This document shows positions 32,073-41,100 of a stretch of 64,000 nt of DNA, one piece after another. Source of the DNA: Planctomycetota bacterium (GTDB lineage Bacteria > Planctomycetota > UBA8742 > UBA2392). The notes beneath the pieces were generated by a model that ran no database searches, was not told the origin of the DNA, and was given only the letters and a program-made list of their open reading frames with translations. The first letter of the stretch is position 1, and each line of letters begins with the position of its first letter. The stretch is from contig JAHBYA010000003.1 of the NCBI GenBank assembly GCA_019636195.1, positions 186,001-250,000 on the forward strand, read 5' to 3'. The position numbers were made by a program, and so were the translations under genes.

Positions 32073-35000
32073 ATGCGGTTCAACTGGTGGGCAGGAGCAT
32101 TGCTCCTGGCGGCAAGCCTCTATCTTTCCGGGTGCATTGAGAAGGTTACCACTGTCGGGGGCGGCTTCACGGTTACGCCGGGCAGTGGCGGCGTATTTGA
32201 CCCCAACAAGGTGCCGCGGCTGATCGCATGCACACCTAACGTGGGGCCGGAGTCCGGCACTACGGATTTCTTCATCGAAGGCCAGAACCTGCTTCCGTTG
32301 ACGCCCGTGGTTGTCACGTTCGGTAGCCTGCAGTTCAATGGCGAAACCAACAGCCTCGGCACGCGCATCACCAACCCCAGCTCAGGCACCGGCATGTTCA
32401 CGGCGCCCGGCGGCACGGGCTCCGTGGACGTTGAGGTTTTCATCACCGGCCAAAACCCGCCCTACTTGACGCTGCCCAACGGGTTCACCTATCTGCCGCC
32501 CGGCGCTCCGCCGCTGCCGGCGGCGCTGACTATGACACCCAACACCGACACCGAGTTCGGCGGGACGACCATGAACCTGACTGGCCAAAATGTGCCGGTC
32601 GGAACCTACCAGATCATTGTGAGCTTCCAATTTTCAACGGGCACCGTGAACGTAGCGGGCGTGCAGACCGTGCCGGACGCCTGGTCCTGCACAATTCCGC
32701 CGGTGCCGATCCTGGAGAATTTCCAAAGCGGCACGTTGCAGGTGTCAGTGATCGTCTATTTCAGCGACCAGGGCATGCCGCCGCTGATCCCCACGCCGGT
32801 GGCCAGCGCGCCGCCACAGGGCGCGACCGGCAACCCGTTCACGTACACGCACACCGGCACGCCGCCGTCTCCGCCGCCTGAAGAGTACCTGATTGTCTCA
32901 GGCGTGCAGGGCAGCAGCATTGCCAACGCACCGGACAGCTTCATCCGCACCATCCGCAAGTACGACCCTGCCTACAACCGCATCAACACCGTGACCGGGC
33001 TGGCTGGCCGCTACATGTACAACGGCGCCACACTGTTTGGCCCCGGCGGCACGCACCACTACCCGTCGCCGATGATGGTGGGGGATGTCAGCTTCCGCGA
33101 CGCCAACAGCACGTTTGCGCACTTCACGTTGCCGTCGTTCACGCGCACGTATGAACCGGCGGTGCCGGACGGCGACCCGCCGGCCGCGCCCGTGAACAAG
33201 GCCGTCACCGGCAAGCTGTTTCACGTGACCAGCACCGAGTCCGGGACGACGGGCGCCAGCGCAACGGGCCTGCAGGACGCCTTCTTCGCCGCATACAGCA
33301 ACGGGCAAGTTGAGGTGTTTGACACGGGTGGACAGCCGATCCATGAAGAGATCTGCATTCATGAACACTTCGGCACGTTTCCGTATTTTGCGGTGGCGCA
33401 CGACAACGCCACGCCGCGCATCTTTGTCGCGCGTTGCGACGGCCAGCCGTGGGTTGCCAGCGCAACCAACACCAGCGAGCTGAACCTCAGTGCCGTGACG
33501 GGCACACTCAAGCCCCTGAGCCTGCAGTTTGCGGGCAACTTCCTGTACTTTGCCACCAGCACGGGCAACGTGTACCGCTGCCCAGTGGACTCGGGCATGG
33601 CGGGCGTGGCGCCCCAGGCTGTGGCGCAGACCTGGCCGGGCGGCCTGACGCACAGCTATGTGTCGGACGAACTGAACCTTTCGGGCGACGGCACGACAAT
33701 CTGCTTCATTGCGGGCGACGGCAACCTGCGCTTCAATACCGCGACGCAGAATCCGCCCGCGTACTCAACCCACAACGTGTTCGCGATTCGCAACGCCCAT
33801 AACGGCAACCCGAACATCATTGCCGTCACCGACTTCGGCGCGTCGCCGGGCGGCCCCAAGCAGATTGTGATGTGGGACCTCGGCGGCAACAGCACCTACG
33901 GCAGCGCCAACGTCGATAACGGCGCCAACGACCGCCGCATTTACATGGCGGGTATCAACTCATTCGCGACCGCTACCAACCTGCCCGGCGCAGATGTGGT
34001 CGTGAACTACGACGGTGAACTTTGCGCCTTCGTCACCCGTGAGGACCGCAACGTGGTGGACGGCACGACCCCGGCCTTCGTCGTGTACTACATTTACGTC
34101 GCGCGTATCGGCCTGGGCACGAACCAGTGCGCACGGCTCAACAGCTTCACAGCCGGCAGCTTCGGCATCGGCAGCGTGTTCCACAACGACATGACAGTGG
34201 TGCCCGGCCTGTGGTTCCCCAAGGTCGTGCCCAACGCTGGCATGCGCAACCGCCTCGTGTTCTCGGTAGCTTCGGTGTCCGGCGCCGGCGTGACCGGCCA
34301 AGTGCAGCACATCTTCACCGCCAACATCACGCTTACCGGCAGCGGCATCGCCACGCCGATCATCAACAACCGCACCGACTCCGGCGCTTCACAGCCGTTC
34401 AATTCCGCGTCGTCGGCCGTGACCGGCAACTACTTCGGGGCATTTCCGTCGCGGCAGGGGCATGTGTTGTTCCTGATCAACGCGAATAATGCGGACCTGT
34501 TGTATCTGGACCTTCGTGACGGCGTCACCAGCGCCATTGAGCCGGTGCGCCGCAGCCACGACAACGCCGCCATGAAGCTGCCGCGCAACGATACCGCGGG
34601 CTCGCCGCTTCAAAACACATATATGCCGCCGGGCTTTGCACCAGACCCCGCAGGCGCCGTCAACCTTGAGCACTGGGGCAACTCGCTGCGCACGCTGCAT
34701 GGGCCGGGCCTCAGCGCGTTTACGTCCGAGTACCTGATGTTCGTGGCCGAAGAAAGCGCCGGCGCCGAAGACCTGTATGTGCTGCAAATGAACAGCTTGT
34801 CCAGCCCGCTGCCCAGCAAGGCCATCAACGTGACCAACATTTCGGGCGCCGGTGTAATCAAGGTAGTTGAGCCGTCACGCGACGGCGCGGTGCTGGCTGT
34901 GGTGAAGGGAACCACCGGTTTTGCCGAGGGCTACCGCTTCTCCGGCGCCGCCGGCGGCACGCTGTATGTCGTGAATGACGTGATCCAGGCGCTGGCGGAC

Positions 35001-35297
35001 AATGAGACGGGCCTGACTGTTTCGGCCCAGTCAGTGACCACGACGGGCAACAAGATCGGGCGCGGCATGGGTTGGTACCAGAACTCAAACCGGTACACGC
35101 TGTACTTCGGTGAGGGCTCGTCGGCCTTTACCGGCACGCCGATCGCCAGCGCCAAGTCGTACCTGCGCTTCCACCGGCTGGACCTTGACCGTACCCAGGG
35201 CAACCTGATCGGCACGCCGTTGCGCATCGACACAATCGGCGGCACGAGCTTGGACGACGGGGCAGTGTACATCTACAACGTCGGCAAGCAGGAATAG
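32073..35297 (+). CDS. Large surface lipoprotein with IPT/TIG domains and beta-propeller-like tail
   Basis: 1074 aa from ATG 32073 (GGAGGGG upstream). Lipobox L-S-G-C, Cys21. Two IPT/TIG Ig-like domains: about 47-125 (I-A-C-T-P-N-V-G-P-E-S-G-T-T-D-F-F-I-E-G-Q-N) and about 149-255 (M-T-P-N-T-D-T-E-F-G-G-T-T-M-N-L-T-G-Q-N). The remaining about 800 residues are Gly/Asn/Thr-rich strands with repeating F-V-A-R, Y-F-A-V patterns that suggest propeller blades. Likely anchored at the outer membrane and exposed. No enzymatic motif seen. Ends at a strong terminator. Confidence 0.75.
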   Translation: MRFNWWAGALLLAASLYLSGCIEKVTTVGGGFTVTPGSGGVFDPNKVPRLIACTPNVGPESGTTDFFIEGQNLLPLTPVVVTFGSLQFNGETNSLGTRITNPSSGTGMFTAPGGTGSVDVEVFITGQNPPYLTLPNGFTYLPPGAPPLPAALTMTPNTDTEFGGTTMNLTGQNVPVGTYQIIVSFQFSTGTVNVAGVQTVPDAWSCTIPPVPILENFQSGTLQVSVIVYFSDQGMPPLIPTPVASAPPQGATGNPFTYTHTGTPPSPPPEEYLIVSGVQGSSIANAPDSFIRTIRKYDPAYNRINTVTGLAGRYMYNGATLFGPGGTHHYPSPMMVGDVSFRDANSTFAHFTLPSFTRTYEPAVPDGDPPAAPVNKAVTGKLFHVTSTESGTTGASATGLQDAFFAAYSNGQVEVFDTGGQPIHEEICIHEHFGTFPYFAVAHDNATPRIFVARCDGQPWVASATNTSELNLSAVTGTLKPLSLQFAGNFLYFATSTGNVYRCPVDSGMAGVAPQAVAQTWPGGLTHSYVSDELNLSGDGTTICFIAGDGNLRFNTATQNPPAYSTHNVFAIRNAHNGNPNIIAVTDFGASPGGPKQIVMWDLGGNSTYGSANVDNGANDRRIYMAGINSFATATNLPGADVVVNYDGELCAFVTREDRNVVDGTTPAFVVYYIYVARIGLGTNQCARLNSFTAGSFGIGSVFHNDMTVVPGLWFPKVVPNAGMRNRLVFSVASVSGAGVTGQVQHIFTANITLTGSGIATPIINNRTDSGASQPFNSASSAVTGNYFGAFPSRQGHVLFLINANNADLLYLDLRDGVTSAIEPVRRSHDNAAMKLPRNDTAGSPLQNTYMPPGFAPDPAGAVNLEHWGNSLRTLHGPGLSAFTSEYLMFVAEESAGAEDLYVLQMNSLSSPLPSKAINVTNISGAGVIKVVEPSRDGAVLAVVKGTTGFAEGYRFSGAAGGTLYVVNDVIQALADNETGLTVSAQSVTTTGNKIGRGMGWYQNSNRYTLYFGEGSSAFTGTPIASAKSYLRFHRLDLDRTQGNLIGTPLRIDTIGGTSLDDGAVYIYNVGKQE

Positions 35298-35312
35298 CAG
35301 CAAGGCGATTTG

Positions 35313-35350
35313 GACGCGGGAGGCGCAACGCGCCTCCCGCGTCTTGTTTC
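35313..35350 (+). terminator. Rho-independent terminator after the IPT lipoprotein
   Basis: Perfect 13-bp stem GACGCGGGAGGCG / CGCCTCCCGCGTC (35313-35343) with a 5-nt loop, followed by TTGTTTC. Confidence 0.85.
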
Positions 35351-35418
35351 GCCGCACCGGCCCGCTGTTACCCTCCAGTTTATCGGACGAATCTGCCGAT
35401 GTTTGCCCTGGAGATTGC

Positions 35419-36570
35419 ATGGGCGGCGCCGTCGAGATTGAACACATCCCGGACCCGCGGCGTTGCCGCGAGTTCATTGAGCTGCCCTGGCGCGTCAACC
35501 AGGCCGATCCCGACTGGGTCCCGCCGCTGCGCATGGCCGTTGACAAGCTGCTCAACCGCCGCAAGTACCCGTTTTTCAACCACGGCAGCGCCGAGTTTTT
35601 TGTCGCCCGCCGCGATGGTGAGGTGGTCGGGCGTGTCGCTGCCATTGAGAACCGCCTTCACGCCGCCAAGTACAACGACAGCACCGGGTTCTTCGGCTTC
35701 TTTGAGTGCGACGATGATCTGGCCGCGTGTCGCGCCCTGTTGGCAAAGGCCGGCGAGTGGGTCCGGGGCAAGGGCTATGCCCGCATGCTTGGCCCCGTCA
35801 ACTACAGCCTGAATGACGAGTGTCCCGGCGTGCTGTACGAAGGCTCTAACGGCCTGCCGCTGATTCTGATGTCGCACAACCCGCGCTACTACCGGCGCCT
35901 GCTGGAAGACGCCGGCATGCGCAAATCAAAAGACCTGTTCGCCTACATGGTCACGCGCGCCACTGTGGCGGACGACCGCTTTCAACGCCTGATGAAGGCC
36001 GTGCGGCGCCGCGCCCCCAAGCTGGACATTCGGCCGGTACGTCTTGACGGCAAGGGTTTCCGGGCCGACATCAAGACCATGCTGGATATCTTCAACGAAG
36101 CCTGGGCGCAGAACTGGGGCTTTGTTGAGGTCACTCCCGCCGAGGTCGATACGATCGCCGCCGACCTGCGACCGATTGTCCGCCCCGAAATCACCGCGTT
36201 GGCCAGCATTGAGGGCAAACCCGTCGGCATGATCGTATGCGTGCCGAACATCAACGAAGTTCTGCACAAGATTCCGGACGGCAAACTGTTCCCCACCGGC
36301 TGGTGGACGCTGTTGAACGGCCTGCGCACGGTACACGGCTTTCGCACCATGCTGATGGGCGTGGTGCACGAACACCGCGGCAAAGGCGTCGATGCACTGA
36401 TGATCGACCACGTGATCCAGAACGGCGCCGCAATGGGCTACGACTACTGCGAACTGAGCTGGGTCCTTGAAGACAACGAACCCATGGTGTCGCTGGCGGA
36501 CAAAGCCGGCGGCGTACTTTACCGCAAATACCGACTGTTTGAGGCAAACACCCATGACCTTCACGCGTAG
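35419..36570 (+). CDS. GNAT-family N-acetyltransferase-like protein
   Basis: 383 aa from ATG 35419, preceded by GGAG at 6 nt. Recognisable as the large cytosolic GNAT-like family (YghO-type): N-terminal W-R-V-N-Q-A-D-P-D-W-V-P-P-L, F-F-N-H-G-S-A-E-F-F-V-A-R, G-V-L-Y-E-G and L-M-S-H-N-P-R-Y-Y. The C-terminal half has V-H-E-H-R-G-K-G-V-D-A-L, the acetyl-CoA-binding R-G-x-G-x-A/V pattern. Substrate unknown. Its end overlaps the PBP4 gene by 17 bases, so they are coupled. Preceded by the terminator of the IPT gene. Confidence 0.75.
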   Translation: MGGAVEIEHIPDPRRCREFIELPWRVNQADPDWVPPLRMAVDKLLNRRKYPFFNHGSAEFFVARRDGEVVGRVAAIENRLHAAKYNDSTGFFGFFECDDDLAACRALLAKAGEWVRGKGYARMLGPVNYSLNDECPGVLYEGSNGLPLILMSHNPRYYRRLLEDAGMRKSKDLFAYMVTRATVADDRFQRLMKAVRRRAPKLDIRPVRLDGKGFRADIKTMLDIFNEAWAQNWGFVEVTPAEVDTIAADLRPIVRPEITALASIEGKPVGMIVCVPNINEVLHKIPDGKLFPTGWWTLLNGLRTVHGFRTMLMGVVHEHRGKGVDALMIDHVIQNGAAMGYDYCELSWVLEDNEPMVSLADKAGGVLYRKYRLFEANTHDLHA

Positions 36571-38002
36571 CCTGCTTGTCGCCATCACCAGCGCATGCCT
36601 GTTGCTTGCTGCAGGCACCGGCACTCACAGCCAGGCCAGCGGCCTGCCCGGTGACACCAAGTCCGCGATTACCGCGCAGCTCAAGCGCGCCGAAGGCGCC
36701 CGCGGGACAGCCGGTTGTGTCGTGATCGACCTGGACACCGGGGCCACGCTGTACTCGCACAACCCCGACCAGCCGCTGGCGCCTGCCAGCAACATGAAGC
36801 TGGTGACCACGGCGGCTGCCTTGAAGCAACTGGGCAGTGAGTTCGAGTTCAAGACCTTGCTGCTGGATCACGGCAAGGCCGGGGGGCCGCTGTACGTGCT
36901 GGCTGGCGGCGACCCGAACCTGAGCGGCCGCTTCCACGGTGGCGACGTGCTGGCGATCTACCGTGGCTGGGCCGAGCAGTTGAAGAAGGCCGGCATCTCG
37001 GAGGTCGCGGGCCTTCGCTACGACAGCACGATTTTCGGCGGTGAGAGCTTTTGCACCGGCTGGCCCAGGGACGACCAGTACGTGAAGTGGTACTGCGCCG
37101 AGGTCAGCGCGTTTGCCTTCAACGACAACTGCATCGGCGTGCGGGTGATCCCCGGCAAGGCCGGCCAGCCCGCAACGATTGAGACTACCCCGGCGACAGC
37201 GGCAGTGAAGATCGTGAATGAGACAAAGACACTGCCCGGGCGCAAAGGCGCCGAAATCGGGATCGTGCGACCGCGCGGTGAAAACACCATCACGGTCAAG
37301 GGCAACGTCTATGAGCAGGCAACCTGGGGCTACTTCATTGACGTGACCGTGCACGACCCCGCGCTGTACGCTGCAAGCGTGCTGCGCGAGACGCTGGAGG
37401 CGTGCGGCATCAAAGTTAACGGTGAAGTACAGCCGGTCACGCTGGGCATAGACGACGTGAAGGGCATGCGCGTATTGGTTGAGCACAAGTCCTCGCTGCT
37501 GTCAGCACTGCCGGCCATCAACACGAACAGCCAGAACCTGCACGCCGAGATGCTGTTCCGGCAACTGGGTGTACGCTATTGCGGCAAAGGCACGTTCAAG
37601 ACCAGCAGCGCGGCGGTAGAAGAATTCCTGCGCAAGCAGAAGTGGTGGACGCCGGGGGCTGCGATCATTGATGGCAGCGGCCTGGCGCGCGAGAACCGCG
37701 TAACGGCTGCGCAGCTGGCCAAGCTGCTGGAAGCCATGAGCAGCGAACCCAGCTTTGAGGCGTTCCGGGACAGCCTGGCGGTAGCAGGTGAGACGGGCAC
37801 GCTGGAGAAACGGCTGGGCGACAAGGCGATCAAGGGAAAAGTGTTCGCCAAGACCGGATACATCCGGGGCGTGCGGGCGCTTTCGGGCTACGTGATCACG
37901 GACTCGCGCCGGGTGGCCTTCTCGGTACTGATGAATGACTGTGTGTACAGCAAGGAGGCCACCGACGAGATCGTGAGCATCCTTGCCCGTACGCTGAAGT
38001 AG
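36554..38002 (+). CDS. dacB: D-alanyl-D-alanine carboxypeptidase/endopeptidase, PBP4 type (S13)
   Basis: 482 aa from ATG 36554, within the last 17 bases of the GNAT gene. Signal peptide 1-27. Penicillin-binding motifs: S79-N-M-K82 (catalytic Ser and Lys), S326-Q-N328 (SxN) and K433-T-G435. The set and spacing, with a large insert between the first two motifs, are those of family S13. Acts in the periplasm on peptidoglycan peptides, so the cell has a cross-linked sacculus. Length is typical. Coupled to the GNAT protein for no obvious reason. Confidence 0.93.
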   Translation: MTFTRSLLVAITSACLLLAAGTGTHSQASGLPGDTKSAITAQLKRAEGARGTAGCVVIDLDTGATLYSHNPDQPLAPASNMKLVTTAAALKQLGSEFEFKTLLLDHGKAGGPLYVLAGGDPNLSGRFHGGDVLAIYRGWAEQLKKAGISEVAGLRYDSTIFGGESFCTGWPRDDQYVKWYCAEVSAFAFNDNCIGVRVIPGKAGQPATIETTPATAAVKIVNETKTLPGRKGAEIGIVRPRGENTITVKGNVYEQATWGYFIDVTVHDPALYAASVLRETLEACGIKVNGEVQPVTLGIDDVKGMRVLVEHKSSLLSALPAINTNSQNLHAEMLFRQLGVRYCGKGTFKTSSAAVEEFLRKQKWWTPGAAIIDGSGLARENRVTAAQLAKLLEAMSSEPSFEAFRDSLAVAGETGTLEKRLGDKAIKGKVFAKTGYIRGVRALSGYVITDSRRVAFSVLMNDCVYSKEATDEIVSILARTLK

Positions 38003-38106
38003 CCTTCTAACCCGTATGCATGGCGGCATGGGCCATTGGCTCATGCCGTCTGGTTTTCAGGGCTTCTGTGCCGCGCTTTGCGTACTATTGTGGAACAGGA
38101 GGACCC

Positions 38107-41100
38107 ATGCGTCGCATCTTTGCCGCATTCGTCTTGATTGCCTTGGCGCTGGCCCACGGCGGCGCACAGTTGCCGCCACGCGTGCAATACCCTGAGGCAG
38201 ACCCCACCGCATTCAGCATCACCACCCAGGCCGACCTGGAAGACGCGCTGAGCCGGATTGCCCGCAACCGCGCGGCGCTGGCGGACGCCCGCACCCCGGA
38301 TGACCGGCGCTTCCACATGACGGCGATCCTGGAGATCTGCCAGCGTGAGTTGAACCGTGAGGCCAACACTTCCGGAGTTGTCGTAGTTGAGCGCGCGCCA
38401 AACTCCGCCGTGGTGCCGGACTTGCCGTTGCGCTGGCAGGGCGCCTACAGCGCCATTGAAGACCAGATCCGCGCGCTGGGAAAGGAAGGTCTGGACCTGT
38501 ACGAGCAGTTGTACGGCCCGCGCGTGCAGTTGCAGCTCGCTGACATCCTGCGCACCCGCGACCGCAACCGGCTGGCGGACTTGAACCGTCGCTTCGGCTT
38601 GACGCTGGCGGGCGCGAAAGCTGCCGTCGCGCTGGCCGGCATGTACTGGGAGGAAGGCGGCCTGTCGCAAACAGCCCGCATGCTTGAGCGCGCGCTCGAG
38701 AACGCGGCAGCCATGCCCGCCGCTGACCGCGCCTACTTGTACGCATGGCTGGGCCACTGCTACCGCGAACGCGGCGAGCGCGCGAGCCTGCGCCGGATCA
38801 TTGATGAGTCAACGCCGGTGCACGCCGAGAAAGTCCGTATCGGCGACGCGGCCGTCACGCTGGGTGAACTGCTCAAGCAGCGCATGTCGCAGGCGCGCGA
38901 CGCCAGCCACGAGACGATTGACCGATTCGGCACCCACTGGCCCGGCGGCAACTACGCCAACACCGGCTTGCACGAGCGGCCCGCGGCGTACTCAAAGCAG
39001 GCATGGGTCCAGAACCTGCCGTCGCTTGCGGCCACACGGCATACCACGCGCTTCATGGGCTATAACCCGCCGATTGTTCCGCCGTACATGCCGGTGTTCG
39101 ACGGTAACGCCGTTTACATCAGCCAGGGTGACGCGCTGTTGGCCTATGACCTGGTCAGCGGCGGCACGCGCCCGTTGTGGACATGCAAGCCGTTTCCAGC
39201 CATGCCCCACAACTGGCGCACCATGGAACCCGACCCCAGCCTCAGCCTGCCCGTCAGCGTGCACGCGGGCACCGTCTATGCCGCGCTGGAAAACCCTTTG
39301 TCCACGGCCTACCACAGCCGCGACCCCGACCCCAACTTCCGGCTTTACAGCCACTATCCCAAGGTGAAGCGCGCGTTGTGCGCAGTCGATGCCGCCACCG
39401 GGCGCCTGCTGTGGAAGGTAGGCGGAGAGTATGAGGGTGATGAGCTGTACACCCTGAACTTTCTGTCGGCGGTGGTCTATGAGGGCGTGTTGTACGCGGT
39501 CGCCAGCAAGGTTGAGGCGCTTTCGGACATATTCGTGGTGGCATTGCGACCTGAGACGGGTGACGTGCTGTGGCGCCTGCGCCTTTGCTACGGCCAGCAG
39601 GAGACTACAATGTTCGGGCGCCCCGCCCGTGAGCCCATTCCCAGCCTGCCCGCATTCTCGGGCGGCCTGATGTACCTGTGCACGAACATCGGTGGCGCGG
39701 TCGCGGTGGACTTGAACACCCGCGGCATTCGTTGGGTTACGCGCTATGAGTACACGCCGCGGCCGGTCAGCAAGTACATCGACACCTATTATCGCGACGT
39801 CAGCTGGTTCAACTCGCCGACCATGTACGCCGAGCACGAAGGCAGGGCCTACGTCGTGTTCGCGCCCACCGATGCAGAGAAGATGTTTGCCGTTGATGCG
39901 GTCAGCGGCGCCATCGTCTGGCGTATGAACCGCGAGGGACAGCCGCTGTACGGCGGCCGAGCGCTGGTGGGCGTTCGCGAAGGCAGCGTGGTGGTGGCCG
40001 GCGACGGCGGCATCCGCGGCGGCGCGTCCAGCATGCTGCACTTGGTGAGTTTGGCAGGCGGCGTAGTCACGCGCTCAACGGCGGTTGTGCATGAAAAGGG
40101 CGGCCGGATGACGCTGGTCGGCAGGCCCGGCATAGCGTCCAACCGTGTGTATTGGCCCGGCATGACCGGCGGCAGCGGCGCGGCAATCGCTGAAGTTGAC
40201 CTGGATACCATGCGCGTCGTGCAGAGTGTGGATGTCAGCGCCAGTTACGGCACAGCGCGCTTTTCAGTGTTTGTCCAGAACGGCGTTCTTTACACGGTGG
40301 CTGGCCGCGACTACTCGTTGGGCAACTCGCAGTTGGCGGTACGCTACGACGCCACCGAGCTGTTGCGCAACGCGCGCAAAGAGCTTGATACCAGACCCAA
40401 CGATGCCGAGGCTTGCCTGCGCCTGGGCCTGCTGACGATGCGCCTGGGCGACAGCACCGAGGGCCTGCGGCTGGTGCGCCGCGCCTACGAGCTTGCGATC
40501 GCGCCGCCGCCTAACGCGCGGGTGCGTGACCGCGCGGGCACGGCGCTGGTTGCCGAGTACCTGTCCCAGGCGGATGCCGCCATGCTGCGCCGCAAGTGGA
40601 TTGACGCGCTTGCCATGGTCGAGCTTGCGCGAAGTTTCAGCGTGACTCGCAGCCAGCGCACAGAGTGTTTCGTGCGGCACGAGCGCGTGCTGATCTCGAT
40701 GGGCAACCTGTCCGACTTGGCGGATTTCTATCGCGGCGTCATCAAAGCCAATCCGGACTTCGGGGTGGGCGCCGACCCGGAGTTGCCGGCAGTCTACTAC
40801 GCGACGGTGCGACTGGCGGCCATGCAGCGCGACACCGCCCCGGCCGAAAGCGTCGATCTGCTGCACACGCTGCTGGGTGCCTCGCCACGCCTTGCGTATG
40901 AAGGCACCCCGCTGCGGGCGTACACGCTCGGCGCACTGAAAGACATTCTGGCGCGCCACAAGCGCGAGCCGTTCAAGGCCGCTGACCGCGCCGCGCAGTT
41001 AATGTTCGAGGAAACTGCCTCGCCCGACCAGTGGCGCAGGGTATTGGAACTCTTTCCGTTTAGCCCGGCGTCGGACCAGGCCGCATTCAACCTTGGCGAG

